Below are positions 6,157 through 17,408 of a stretch of DNA of 18,113 nt, in pieces. The stretch is from Alphaproteobacteria bacterium MarineAlpha3_Bin3 (GTDB taxonomy: Bacteria > Pseudomonadota > Alphaproteobacteria > Rhodospirillales > Casp-alpha2). The stretch lies in NCBI GenBank assembly GCA_002938075.1, contig PTLK01000016.1:1-18113 (forward strand), given 5' to 3'. The notes beneath the pieces are model-generated. The model was not told the origin of the DNA and searched no databases. It worked only from the letters and a program-made list of their open reading frames with translations. The position numbers and the translations under genes are program-made. Positions within the stretch are counted from its first letter, which is position 1, and each line of letters starts with the position of its first letter.

Positions 6157-7302
6157 ATGGACCTCGATGACCTTCCGACTCCGGCCCTGATCCTCGATCG
6201 GGCCCGCCTCGCCCGCAACACCCAGGCGATGACCGAGCGCGTCAAGGCGCTGGGCGTCGGCCTGCGCCCGCACATGAAGACCGCCAAATCCGCCGACGTC
6301 GCCGGGCTGGCGGTAGACGGCAATTTCGGCGGCATCACCGTCTCGACCCTCAATGAAGCCGAGTACTTCCTCGGCCACGGCATCACCGACATCACCAACG
6401 CCGTCTGCATCGTGCCGGCGAAGCTCGACCAGACGGCGGCGCTCATAGACCAAGGGGCAGACCTGAAACTGATCACCGACAACGCCGACGTCGCCAAGGC
6501 CATTGCCGCCCATCCCGGCCCCAGGGACGGCGCCTTCAAGGTTTTGGTCGAAATCGATTGCGGCGAGCACCGTACCGGCGTGGTGCCCGAATCACCCGAC
6601 CTTTTGGACATCGCCGGCACCCTGGCGGCGGCCGAAAAGGCGGAGTTCACGGGCGTGTTGACCCACGCCGGGCATTCTTATGACTGCCGGACCGAAGACG
6701 ACATAGCCGCCGTCGCCGAGGAGGAACGGGCCGGCGCCGTCCGGGCGGCGGAAAGGATCGCCGGGGCCGGAATCCCGTGCCCCACCGTCAGCACGGGGTC
6801 GACGCCTTGTGTGATGTTCGCCCGCGACGTTACCGGCGTCACCGAGGTTCGCCCCGGCGTCTACATGTTCGGCGATATGTTCCAGGCCGGCCTCGGCACC
6901 CGGGCGATCGGCGAAATCGCCATTTCCGTCCTCGCCACGGTAATGGCCCACGGGCGCGACCGGAACCATGTCTATATCGACGCCGGCGGGCTGGCGCTGT
7001 CGAAGGACCGGGCCACGGCGGCGCTCGATGACGATTGCGGCTATGGGCTGGTGTGCGACGCCCGGACCACCGAGCTGATCCCCGGGCTTCGCGTCGCCTC
7101 GGTGCACCAGGAGCACGGTCAGGTCACCGGTGACGGGCCGGTGGCGTTCGACGATTTGCCGGTCGGCTCGAAGGTGCGGGTGCTGCCCAACCACGTCTGC
7201 ATGACGGCGGCGGCCTACGACGCCTATAACGTCATCGATAGCGATGAAGGCGAGGGCGGCACCGAGGTCATCGCCACCTGGGGGCGCTGCAACGGCTGGT
7301 AG
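6157..7302 (+). CDS. DSD1-family PLP-dependent enzyme (D-threonine aldolase / D-serine dehydratase type)
   Basis: This 381-residue protein has the alanine-racemase-like fold III pattern of the DSD1 group, which includes D-threonine aldolases and eukaryotic-type D-serine dehydratases. The N-terminal DDLPTPALILDRARLARN leads to the PLP lysine K41 in LRPHMKTAKS. Further on are LVEIDCGEHRTGV, TVSTGSTP (phosphate-binding type) and, near the end, NHVCMTAAAYD with H346 and C348 in the H-x-C arrangement used for zinc or another metal. The exact substrate cannot be read from the sequence; a beta-hydroxy-D-amino acid is the best guess. The ATG at 6157 gives the family N-terminus; TTG 6121 would add 12 unrelated residues. 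No good Shine-Dalgarno is seen, which fits a leaderless mRNA. The gene is convergent with rlmN, 5 bases away. Confidence 0.85.
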   Translation: MDLDDLPTPALILDRARLARNTQAMTERVKALGVGLRPHMKTAKSADVAGLAVDGNFGGITVSTLNEAEYFLGHGITDITNAVCIVPAKLDQTAALIDQGADLKLITDNADVAKAIAAHPGPRDGAFKVLVEIDCGEHRTGVVPESPDLLDIAGTLAAAEKAEFTGVLTHAGHSYDCRTEDDIAAVAEEERAGAVRAAERIAGAGIPCPTVSTGSTPCVMFARDVTGVTEVRPGVYMFGDMFQAGLGTRAIGEIAISVLATVMAHGRDRNHVYIDAGGLALSKDRATAALDDDCGYGLVCDARTTELIPGLRVASVHQEHGQVTGDGPVAFDDLPVGSKVRVLPNHVCMTAAAYDAYNVIDSDEGEGGTEVIATWGRCNGW

Positions 7303-7307
7303 GGTGA

Positions 7308-8432
7308 TTATTCCCCGGCGTCCATAATGGCGGTCTTTGGGGCGTCCTTCGGGGCGGTGCTTTTCCGTCGTTGGCGTTGGCTGGCCGATTTCAACTGCCC
7401 GCAGGCGGCCATGATGTCGCGGCCCCGGGGGGCGCGGATCGGCGCCGACAGGCCGCTGTCGTTGAGGATTTGGGCGAACCGCTTCATCGTTGCCGGGCTC
7501 GAGCATTCAAAGGGTGCCCCCGGCCACGGGTTGAAGGGGATCAGGTTGAACTTGGCCGGGATGCCGCGAACCAGCCGCAATAGCTCCTTGGCGTCGGCGG
7601 CGGAATCGTTGACGCCCTCCAGCATCACGTATTCGAAAGTGATGCGGCGCGCGTTGTTGGCACCGGGATAGGCGCGGCAGGCTTTTAACAGTTCCTTTAT
7701 CGGATGCTTGCGGTTGATCGGCACCAACTGGTCGCGCAGGTCGTCGGTGCAGGCATGCAGGCTGACCGCCAGGTTGACGCCGAGCTCGTCGCCGCACCGC
7801 GCCATCATCGGCACCACGCCCGAGGTCGACAGCGTGATCCGGCGTTTCGACACCGAGATGCCTTCCGGGTCCATGATGATTCGAAGGGCCTTGGCGACGT
7901 TGTCGAAATTATACAAGGGCTCGCCCATGCCCATCATGACGATGTTAGACAACATCCGCCCGCCCTTGGGACTGGGCCATTCGCCACAGGCGTCGCGGGC
8001 GATCATCATCTGGCCGACGATCTCGGCCGCGCTCAGGTTGCGGACCAGCCTCTGGGTGCCGGTGTGACAGAACGGGCACGTCAGCGTGCACCCGACTTGC
8101 GAAGAGATACACAGCGCGCCGCGGTCGTCCTCGGGGATGAAGACGCATTCGGCCTCGTTGCCGTCGTCGAACCTGAGCAGCCATTTCCGAGACCGGTCCT
8201 GGGACTTCTGCTCGGTGGCGATTTCGGGCCGGGTAATGCGGAAGCGCTCGGCGAGTTTCGGCCGCGCTTCCTTAGATAGCGTCGTCATCTTGGCAAAATC
8301 GCCCTCGCCCCGGTGATAGATCCAATGCCAAAGCTGCTTGGCGCGGAACGGCTTCTCGCCGATAGCGGCCAGCTCGGCGGCCAGCTCGTCGCGCTCAAGC
8401 CCGATCAGGTTTTTATGTTCGTCGGTCATCAT
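7308..8432 (-). CDS. rlmN: 23S rRNA (adenine-C2)-methyltransferase RlmN
   Basis: RlmN is a radical SAM enzyme that methylates C2 of A2503 in 23S rRNA and of A37 in some tRNAs. The 374-residue product has the 4Fe-4S motif C115-x3-C119-x2-C122 in GCTLTCPFCHTG. It also has the GMGEPLYNFDNV block, SLHACTD, and the C-terminal catalytic cysteine C344 in RGRDIMAACGQL, which forms the methyl-transfer thioether. The N-terminus MMTDEHKNLIGLERDELAAEL with KPFRAKQLWHWIY is typical, so the start is the ATG at 8432 or the adjacent one at 8429. An upstream open frame to 8960 only reads through the antisense of the SDR gene. A short basic tail (about 350-374, with QRQRRK) follows the last conserved motif. 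Confidence 0.95.
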   Translation of the reverse strand: MMTDEHKNLIGLERDELAAELAAIGEKPFRAKQLWHWIYHRGEGDFAKMTTLSKEARPKLAERFRITRPEIATEQKSQDRSRKWLLRFDDGNEAECVFIPEDDRGALCISSQVGCTLTCPFCHTGTQRLVRNLSAAEIVGQMMIARDACGEWPSPKGGRMLSNIVMMGMGEPLYNFDNVAKALRIIMDPEGISVSKRRITLSTSGVVPMMARCGDELGVNLAVSLHACTDDLRDQLVPINRKHPIKELLKACRAYPGANNARRITFEYVMLEGVNDSAADAKELLRLVRGIPAKFNLIPFNPWPGAPFECSSPATMKRFAQILNDSGLSAPIRAPRGRDIMAACGQLKSASQRQRRKSTAPKDAPKTAIMDAGE

Positions 8433-8577
8433 CGGCGACCCTATAACACGCCTGGGGAATAGGAAAAACTTAACATTCTCCGGCTTTGTCGAGGGAAGGG
8501 CAGGGAGAAGGCGGTTCTTATGGTGGGAAAATGAAGGTACAGTTCGCCCCCCGTCAAGTTGAATGGGGAGGAAGACA
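8433..8577. other. rlmN-SDR divergent intergenic region
   Basis: These 145 bases separate the divergent rlmN and SDR genes, so both promoters should lie here. No promoter pair could be assigned with confidence; TTATAG on the minus strand (8446-8441) is a possible rlmN -10. The strong Shine-Dalgarno GGGGAGGAAG at 8565-8574 belongs to the SDR gene. Nothing else recognisable is present. Confidence 0.3.
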
Positions 8578-9384
8578 ATGCGTCTCAAGGACAAAATCGC
8601 CCTCGTTTTCGGCGCCGGCCAGAGCCCGGGGCCAACCCCGGCCATCGGCAACGGCCGCGCCACGTCGATCCTGTACGCCCGCGAAGGCACCAAGGTCATG
8701 GCCGTCGACCGCAACCTGGAATCGGCGCAGGAAACGGTGCGGATGATCGAGGATGAAGGCGGCCAAGCGGCGGCCGTTGAGGCCGACGTGACGGACGAGG
8801 CGGCAGTCAAGGCGGCCGTCCGGGCCTGCGTCGACAAATGGGGCCGCATCGACATCCTGCACAACAACGTCGGCATCAGCGTCGAGGGCGGCGACGCCGA
8901 GATCACCGAGATCGAAACGGAAGCCTTCGACCGCATCGTCGCCGTCAACCTCCGGTCCATGGTCTATGCCTGCAAACACGCGCTGCCGGTGATGCGCGAA
9001 CAGAAAAGCGGCGTCATCGTCAGCATTTCCTCCATGGCGGCCAGGGAGGAATACCCCTGGGCCGCCTACAAGGCGACAAAATCGGCGATGATCGCGCTGA
9101 CCGAACAACTGGCGATCCAGAACGCCGAATACGGCATCCGCGCCAACGTCATCCTGCCGGGGCTGATGGATACCCCGATGGCGGTTGACCGGCGGGCCGA
9201 GGCCTGGGACCGCACCCGCGAAGAAGTGGCCCGGGAACGGGACGCCAAGATACCGCTGCGCGGCAAGATGGGGACCGCCTGGGACGTCGCCTATGCGGCG
9301 CTTTTCCTGGCTTCCGACGAAGCCAACTTCATCACCGGCGCGGCGCTTCCCGTCGATGGCGGCCGTGGCTGCCGCGTCGGTTGA
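8578..9384 (+). CDS. Short-chain dehydrogenase/reductase (SDR)
   Basis: This 268-residue classical-size SDR is an NAD(P)-dependent oxidoreductase. The nucleotide-binding loop is unusual: instead of TGxxxGIG it reads VFGAGQSPG (10-18) followed by IGNGRATSILYAREGTKV (23-40), a variant with a longer insertion. The remaining motifs are standard: D70-V71, LHNNVGI (94-100), SISSMA with the catalytic serine at about 152, Y164-x3-K168 in WAAYKATKSA, and an end reading FITGAALPVDGG. The start at 8578 follows GGGGAGGAAG at good spacing; an in-frame ATG at 8563 lies inside that Shine-Dalgarno. The next gene begins 23 bases later and is likely co-transcribed. The substrate is unknown; an alcohol or hydroxy acid in a catabolic route is plausible. 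Confidence 0.9.
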   Translation: MRLKDKIALVFGAGQSPGPTPAIGNGRATSILYAREGTKVMAVDRNLESAQETVRMIEDEGGQAAAVEADVTDEAAVKAAVRACVDKWGRIDILHNNVGISVEGGDAEITEIETEAFDRIVAVNLRSMVYACKHALPVMREQKSGVIVSISSMAAREEYPWAAYKATKSAMIALTEQLAIQNAEYGIRANVILPGLMDTPMAVDRRAEAWDRTREEVARERDAKIPLRGKMGTAWDVAYAALFLASDEANFITGAALPVDGGRGCRVG

Positions 9385-9407
9385 ACCAGCAACAAGGAAC
9401 CTGAAAC

Positions 9408-9953
9408 ATGCAGCGGTTGCCCAAACTCGACCCCGGGACCCTGGCGGGCCGGAAAAGGGAAGTCTACAACACTATCGCGGGTGGACCGCGCGGCGGGGTC
9501 CGGGGGCCGTTTGTGGCGCTTCTGCAATGCCCCGATATCGCCGATTACGTTCAGGGGCTGGGCGCCCACCTTCGTTTCGAGGGCGCCTTGCCGGGCCCTT
9601 TGCGGGAACTGGCGATCCTGATGACGGCCCGGTTCTGGACCGCGGCCTACGAATGGTGCGCCCATGTAACCATCGCCGAAAAGGAAGGGCTGGCGCCGGA
9701 AGTCATTACCGCCATCGGCGACAAAAAAACGCCGGAATTCCAATCGGCCGAGGAAAAGGCGGTGTACGATTTCTGCCGGGAAGCCCTGGAACATCGCCGG
9801 GTCGGCGACGACGCCTTTGCCGTGGTCGTCGACGCCCTGGGCCGGGCGGGAGCGGCGGAACTGGCCGCGGTGATGGGCTATTACTCGTTGATCTCAATGG
9901 TCCTCAACACGTTCAAAATCGTGCCGCCGGAAGGCGCCGAACCGCCGTTTTAG
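9408..9953 (+). CDS. Carboxymuconolactone decarboxylase-family protein
   Basis: This 181-residue protein resembles the carboxymuconolactone decarboxylase/AhpD-like family. The central helix pair reads LRELAILMTARFWTAAYEWCAH (about 65-86), with E82, W83 and H86 in the E-W-x-x-H pattern typical of decarboxylase-like members. The C-x-x-C of peroxidase-type AhpD is absent. A second part includes ALGRAGAAELAAVMGYYSLISMVLNTF. It lies 23 bases after the SDR gene, with AAGGA before its ATG, so the pair probably acts in one catabolic step or pathway. Whether it is a true decarboxylase or a related hydrolase or isomerase cannot be told from sequence alone. Confidence 0.85.
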   Translation: MQRLPKLDPGTLAGRKREVYNTIAGGPRGGVRGPFVALLQCPDIADYVQGLGAHLRFEGALPGPLRELAILMTARFWTAAYEWCAHVTIAEKEGLAPEVITAIGDKKTPEFQSAEEKAVYDFCREALEHRRVGDDAFAVVVDALGRAGAAELAAVMGYYSLISMVLNTFKIVPPEGAEPPF

Positions 9954-9963
9954 GCGCCAACGG

Positions 9964-10003
9964 GGAAAAGAAAACGGGCTGCGGCTACATTTGCCGCGAC
10001 CCG
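9964..10003 (-). terminator. Rho-independent terminator of glnS
   Basis: On the minus strand CGGGTCGCGGC and GCCGCAGCCCG pair (11 positions, two of them mismatch or wobble) around a 7-base loop (9975-10003), followed at once by TTTTCTTTTCCCC. It lies about 67 bases after the glnS stop. The same hairpin may also help end the SDR-decarboxylase transcript from the other side, although that strand has no good T-run. Confidence 0.6.
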
Positions 10004-10070
10004 CTTCGTTGTCGGCGTTGTATTAAGGGTCCTTTTCCTTTTGTTATATGGCGAACCGGTTTCCTTAGGG

Positions 10071-11759
<1,689 letters not shown>

Positions 11760-11773
11760 GGCGTCTGGCGGCC

Positions 11774-12310
11774 CTATTTGGCCTTTACCTTGCACGCCTT
11801 GTTGATGGCCTTGTAGGCGGCGGTGAAACCTTTCAGGGAATAGGTGTCGGTGGTCTGGGTGCCGAAGCTGGACGTTCCCTTGATGATCATCCTGGTGCCC
11901 CGGATCATGGCCTTGACGATGGTCCCGTCGGTCTTGGTGTCATAGGCGAAGGCATGGCCGGCGTCAGTGAACATCTTGAACGTCGTCTCACCGATGACCA
12001 CGTCGACCTCGCTGCCCGACTGGTAGGCATAGCCGGCCTTGATGCTGATTACGTTGAGGCTCTTTTCCGCCGGGCGGTGGGTGACCAGGATATACGTCTC
12101 GTCGCGTTTCTTGTATTTGCCCTTGGCCTTCTTGGGCTGCGAGCCCATGTAACAGACCGCCTTGCCGCCCTCGGATTCCTTGTACACCTCCCAGTCCCCG
12201 AAATTGCCGGTCGGGGCGGTGTCCTGGGCGTCTACCGGGGCCGTGGCGGCGATAAGGATTAGGGCGAAAGCGGCAGGGGCCGGGCGAAGCATTTCCATGA
12301 CCTCATTCAT
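11774..12310 (-). CDS. Invasion-associated locus B (IalB) family protein
   Basis: This 178-residue protein has an N-terminal signal peptide (hydrophobic PAAFALILIAATAP, likely cut after VDA at about residue 28) and a mature domain with GDWEVYKES, KAVCYMGSQP, KAGYAYQSGSEVDVVIG and MIRGTRMIIKGTSSFGTQTTDTYSLKGF. This matches the IalB family, found in very many free-living alphaproteobacteria; the name does not imply virulence. It is expected to be periplasmic; the biochemical role is unknown. Two cysteines remain in the mature part (about 53 and 174). The ATG at 12310 follows AGAGGAG at 11 bases; in-frame ATGs at 12298 and 12292 would shorten the signal peptide's N-region. It is upstream of glnS in the same direction. 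Confidence 0.85.
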   Translation of the reverse strand: MNEVMEMLRPAPAAFALILIAATAPVDAQDTAPTGNFGDWEVYKESEGGKAVCYMGSQPKKAKGKYKKRDETYILVTHRPAEKSLNVISIKAGYAYQSGSEVDVVIGETTFKMFTDAGHAFAYDTKTDGTIVKAMIRGTRMIIKGTSSFGTQTTDTYSLKGFTAAYKAINKACKVKAK

Positions 12311-12334
12311 AATCCGGGCCGCTCCTCTTGCCAA

Positions 12335-12350
12335 CCACCGAAGCCGGTGG
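12335..12350. promoter_or_regulatory. Hairpin between divergent ialB-like and asparaginase genes
   Basis: CCACCG-AAGC-CGGTGG is a perfect 6-base-pair inverted repeat in the 52-base gap between the two divergent genes. It ends 12 bases before the asparaginase ATG. It may be an operator or leader structure; its role is not shown. Confidence 0.25.
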
Positions 12351-12362
12351 CACAGATAGCCG

Positions 12363-13376
12363 ATGGCCTCCAGAAATCCGTTAACCGTCGAAGTCACCCG
12401 GGGGGGCATGGTCGAAAGCCGCCATCGGGGCGCCGCCGTGGTCATGGACGCCAAGGGAAACGCCGTCCACGCCTGGGGCGAAATCGAACGCATCGTCTAT
12501 CCGCGCTCGGCGATCAAGCCGCTGCAGGCCCTGGCCGTGGTCGAAACCGGGGCGGCGGAAGCCTTCGCCGTCACCGACGCCGAACTGGCGCTGGCATCCG
12601 CTTCCCACTCCGGCCAGCCGCAACACATGGACGTGGTCCTTGCCTGGCTCGAGAGGATCGGCCTCGGCGCCGATGACCTGGAATGCGGTGCCCATGAGCC
12701 GCTCGACCCCGAGACCGCCAAGGCAAGAGTGCGGGCCGGTGAAAGCCCGGGGCCGGCCGACAACAACTGTTCGGGCAAGCACGCCGGCATGCTGACCACG
12801 GCCAAACATCTGGGCGAGGAGACGGCGGGCTACACCCGGCCCGGCCACCCGGTGCAGCAACGGCTGCGAGCGATTTTGACCGACATCGGCGGCGCCGACC
12901 TGAGCCAGGCCCCCGAAGGCACCGACGGCTGCGGCATTCCCGTCTTCGGCATGCCCTTGTCGGCGATGGCCCGGGCGATGGCCCGCATGGCCGATACGGG
13001 CGGCCTGGAAGCCGGCCGCGCCGAAGCCGCCGGGCGGATCGTCGCCGCGATGATGTCCAATCCCTTGCTGGTCAGCGGCCGCGGCCGTTTCGACACCATT
13101 GCCATGGAGGCCGCGAACGGCGCCTTCGCCGTCAAGACCGGGGCCGAGGGCGTGCACGGGGCGATCCTGCCCGAGCTCGGGCTGGGGGTGGCGGTGAAGA
13201 TCGACGACGGGGCCAGGCGTGCCGCCCAGGTGGCGATGGCGGCGATCCTCGATTACCTGGGCGTCCTCGACGGGGAGGCGAAAGTCGCGCTGGCGGGGTT
13301 CCTGGAAACGCCGGTCCTCAATGAAAAGGGCGAGCGCGTCGGCGAAATCCGCATGGCCCCTGATTGGGCGGGTTAG
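12363..13376 (+). CDS. Class 3 (Rhizobium etli ReAV-type) L-asparaginase
   Basis: This 337-residue enzyme probably hydrolyses L-asparagine to aspartate and ammonia in the cytoplasm. It belongs to the asparaginase II family known from Rhizobium etli, unrelated to E. coli AnsA/AnsB. The residues of the characterised active site are visible with a one-residue shift: S49 and K52 in YPRSAIKP, S81 in SASHSG, C136 and K139 in NNCSGKHAG, and C190 in GTDGCGIP, plus a lysine at about 258 in VKTGAEG. The two cysteines and lysine bind zinc in the R. etli enzyme. The ATG at 12363 has no clear Shine-Dalgarno. The gene is divergent from the ialB-like gene, and its stop overlaps that of the convergent RNA methyltransferase gene by 4 bases. 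Confidence 0.92.
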   Translation: MASRNPLTVEVTRGGMVESRHRGAAVVMDAKGNAVHAWGEIERIVYPRSAIKPLQALAVVETGAAEAFAVTDAELALASASHSGQPQHMDVVLAWLERIGLGADDLECGAHEPLDPETAKARVRAGESPGPADNNCSGKHAGMLTTAKHLGEETAGYTRPGHPVQQRLRAILTDIGGADLSQAPEGTDGCGIPVFGMPLSAMARAMARMADTGGLEAGRAEAAGRIVAAMMSNPLLVSGRGRFDTIAMEAANGAFAVKTGAEGVHGAILPELGLGVAVKIDDGARRAAQVAMAAILDYLGVLDGEAKVALAGFLETPVLNEKGERVGEIRMAPDWAG

Positions 13377-13960
13377 TCGGTTTTCTCCGCCCCTTCCTCC
13401 TCCCCAAGGGGCGGCTTATCCCGGAACTTCTCCATCTTTGTTCTGATTTTCGGGTCCCCGAAGACGTGTTCGGCCAATTCCTCGGTCGGCCCGCCGGGGC
13501 GTTCGGGGCGGCGGGGATAGCGGCCCAGCGACGCAAGGCGGTCGTACATAACGATGGCGCCGGCGATGCCGAGGTTGAGGGAAAACCGTGTCGGGATTTT
13601 GACCACGAACTCGCAGCGTTGGCTAAGTTTGGGGCTTAAGGCTCCTCGTTCCGGCCCCAACACATAGGCCGCCTGGGCCGGGTGGCGGAAAGCCGGCAGC
13701 TCGACCGCGTCGTCGGTCAGTTCGACGCCGACCAGCGTGCAGTCCTTGGGCAGCAGAAGGGATTTAACGTTGGGGAAGCTGTAGAACGGCACGTGCCCGG
13801 GCGCGTCGGAGGTGTCCGACTTAGCCCCTTCGCCCCTGGGATAGGAGGCGGCGACGGTAAACACGAAGCTGGCGCCGAAGGCGTGTGCCGAACGGAACAG
13901 GCTGCCGACGTTCATGGCCTTCGAGATGCCCTCGACGCCGATGGCGAAATAACCGCGCAT
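13373..13960 (-). CDS. TrmH/SpoU-family RNA methyltransferase
   Basis: This 195-residue protein is a SPOUT-class (knotted) methyltransferase acting on tRNA or rRNA, probably 2'-O-ribose methylation. The three motifs are present: NVGSLFRSAHAFGA (17-30), YVLGPERGALS (99-109) and FSLNLGIAGAIVMYDRL (126-142), which forms the SAM-binding knot. There is no N-terminal substrate-binding domain. A charged C-terminal tail (about 145-195) rich in Arg, Pro, Lys and Glu may bind RNA. The target nucleotide cannot be assigned. The start at 13960 gives MRGYFAIGVEGISKAMNVG, as in close relatives. It lies 31 bases after the MFS gene on the same strand. Confidence 0.9.
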   Translation of the reverse strand: MRGYFAIGVEGISKAMNVGSLFRSAHAFGASFVFTVAASYPRGEGAKSDTSDAPGHVPFYSFPNVKSLLLPKDCTLVGVELTDDAVELPAFRHPAQAAYVLGPERGALSPKLSQRCEFVVKIPTRFSLNLGIAGAIVMYDRLASLGRYPRRPERPGGPTEELAEHVFGDPKIRTKMEKFRDKPPLGEEEGAEKTD

Positions 13961-13991
13961 CGGGGTAGCTTCGGGGCTCAGGCGCCCGGTT

Positions 13992-15200
13992 TCAAGTCTC
14001 CTGCGCAGCCAAGCGAAGCGGGCGTTCTGGAATCGGCAGGTGCAGCAACGCCGCCAGCAGGCCGAGCACGATCGACGCTATCCACACCTGGTCATAGGAC
14101 CCGGTGGCGTCGTACGACCAGCCGCCCCACCAAACGCCGATGAAGCTTCCTAACTGGTGCGAGAAGAAAACGATGCCGAACAGAGTCGACATGTAGCGGA
14201 CGCCGAAGATCTGCGCCACCAGGCCGCTGGTCAGGGGCACCGTACCCAGCCACAAAACGCCCATCGCGGATGCGAACACCAGCACCGCGGTTTCCGTCAG
14301 CGGCACCATCAGGAACGCGGCAACCAATATTGCGCGCAGGAAATAAAGGGTGCTGAGCAGGTATTTCTTCGAATACCGCCCGCCCAGCGCCCCGCAGCCG
14401 GAAGTGCCGATGATGTTGAAGAAACCGATCAGCGCGATCGCCATGGCCCCGGTGGTGGCGGTGAACCCGGCGTCCAGAAGATAGGCCGGGAAATGAACGG
14501 CGATGAACGAGATCTGAAACCCGCACACGAAGAACCCGGCTGTCAGGTACAGATACCCCTTATGCCCGGCGGCTTCGCGCACGGCTTGGCCCAAGGTCTG
14601 CGCCGGGTCGCCTTCGGAAGTGTCGGACGAACTGCCGGTCAAGGCCACCGCCAGGGCCACCATCACCATCGCCAGCCCGGCGATGTACAGAAGTGCCGTC
14701 GGCCAGCCGATAGCCTCGATGAGCCCCAAACTGACCGGCGCCATGTAGAACTGCCCGAAGGAGCCGCCGGCGCTGGCGATGCCCAAGGCGAGCGAGCGTT
14801 TTTCAGCCGACACCCGCCGGGCGACGGCGGTCAGCACGACGGCGAAACCGGCCGCCGCCTGGCCGAAGCCGATGAACAGGCCGGCGCCGATGTTTAAATC
14901 CGTGGTCCCGGTGGCATTGGCCAAGATGACCAGGCCGCCGGCATAGACGGCGCCGCCCAGCGCGATCATCTTGCCGGAGCCGTACTTGTCGGCCAGTGCG
15001 CCGGTGATCGGCGTGAATATCCCCCACAGGATGTTCTGCAACGCCATGGCGAAGGCGAAGGCCTCGCGGCCGAGCCCTAAGTCCGCCGTCATCGGTGGCA
15101 GGAACTGGCCGAAATTCTGGCGGATGCCCATGCCGAGACTGGAAACCAGCGCCCCGGCGATGACGACGATCCAGAATATGCGCTTGGCGTTGTCGCTCAT
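13992..15200 (-). CDS. Major facilitator superfamily transporter
   Basis: This 402-residue inner-membrane protein has about 12 hydrophobic segments in two six-helix halves, separated by a hydrophilic loop near 193-215 (GSSSDTSEGDPAQTLGQAV). The MFS loop 2-3 signature is seen as GALADKYGSGKM (67-78). The general look (N-terminal GMGIRQNFGQFLPPMTADLG, later GLVAQIFGVRYMSTLFGIVFFSHQLGSFIGVWWGG) resembles the oxalate/monocarboxylate-type MFS group, so an organic acid is a plausible cargo, but the substrate is not determined. GAGGA lies 8 bases before the ATG at 15200. It precedes the RNA methyltransferase gene on the same strand; the two need not be related in function. Confidence 0.9.
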   Translation of the reverse strand: MSDNAKRIFWIVVIAGALVSSLGMGIRQNFGQFLPPMTADLGLGREAFAFAMALQNILWGIFTPITGALADKYGSGKMIALGGAVYAGGLVILANATGTTDLNIGAGLFIGFGQAAAGFAVVLTAVARRVSAEKRSLALGIASAGGSFGQFYMAPVSLGLIEAIGWPTALLYIAGLAMVMVALAVALTGSSSDTSEGDPAQTLGQAVREAAGHKGYLYLTAGFFVCGFQISFIAVHFPAYLLDAGFTATTGAMAIALIGFFNIIGTSGCGALGGRYSKKYLLSTLYFLRAILVAAFLMVPLTETAVLVFASAMGVLWLGTVPLTSGLVAQIFGVRYMSTLFGIVFFSHQLGSFIGVWWGGWSYDATGSYDQVWIASIVLGLLAALLHLPIPERPLRLAAQET

Positions 15201-15235
15201 CGGCTTGGTCCTCGGGTCTTGGTTGTTCGTGGGCT

Positions 15236-15261
15236 CCCCGGCGCGTCCGGCCGGGCCGGGG
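15236..15261. repeat. GC-rich inverted repeat upstream of the MFS gene
   Basis: CCCCGGC (15236-15242) and GCCGGGG (15255-15261) pair around a 12-base loop. Read on the minus strand it lies between the TATATAAA stretch and the MFS start, so it would be in the MFS leader; it has no T-run after it on that strand. Confidence 0.3.
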
Positions 15262-15328
15262 TCTTTTATATATGGAGTCTCAGGCTGTCCGGAAGGGCTT
15301 TCGCAAGAGGCGGGAAAAGAAGATGAAC

Positions 15329-15355
15329 CACAGAGTTCACAGAGAACTCAGAGAA
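15329..15355 (+). repeat. Three tandem 9-base units of the CACAGAG type
   Basis: The units CACAGAGTT, CACAGAGAA and CTCAGAGAA follow each other exactly, preceded by AAC. Similar intergenic sequences (ACCACAGAG...CACAGAG) are familiar from several bacterial phyla. Here it lies just beyond the aacS stop codon. It looks like a remnant of such a dispersed repeat and codes for nothing recognisable. Confidence 0.5.
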
Positions 15356-15377
15356 GAAGCGGGGAAGGCCGAAGACG

Positions 15378-17342
<1,965 letters not shown>

Positions 17343-17382
17343 CGGTGTCCTCTCCTTGCGGCAGTATGGAATCGGGGGGTAT

Positions 17383-17398
17383 CCCGGCGCAAGCCGGG
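17383..17398. repeat. REP-like hairpin between phhB and aacS
   Basis: CCCGGC-GCAA-GCCGGG forms a perfect 6-base-pair stem with a GCAA loop on the plus strand. Short GC palindromes of this kind are often dispersed in alphaproteobacterial genomes. It has no T-run on the minus strand, so it is more likely an mRNA-stabilising or REP-like element than a terminator. Confidence 0.3.
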
Positions 17399-17408
17399 CC
17401 GCCGGCCC

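Larger units (their letters stand above)
15201..15377. other. MFS-aacS intergenic region
   Basis: These 177 bases separate two minus-strand genes. They contain a GC-rich inverted repeat (15236-15261), a TATATAAA-like stretch read on the minus strand (about 15264-15274) that could be the -10 of the MFS promoter, and a CACAGAG-type tandem repeat (15329-15355). No coding sequence was recognised. Confidence 0.4.

Noticed and set aside
6592..7506. Minus-strand open frame of 304 codons
   Set aside because: It is antisense to the DSD1-type gene and the end of rlmN; no family signature was seen.
8433..8960. N-terminal extension of rlmN to 550 residues
   Set aside because: The extension is antisense to the SDR gene, has no RlmN similarity, and the family N-terminus begins at 8432/8429.
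12363..13157. Minus-strand open frame of 258 codons over the asparaginase gene
   Set aside because: It is antisense to a gene with a complete set of active-site residues; composition is typical of a shadow frame.
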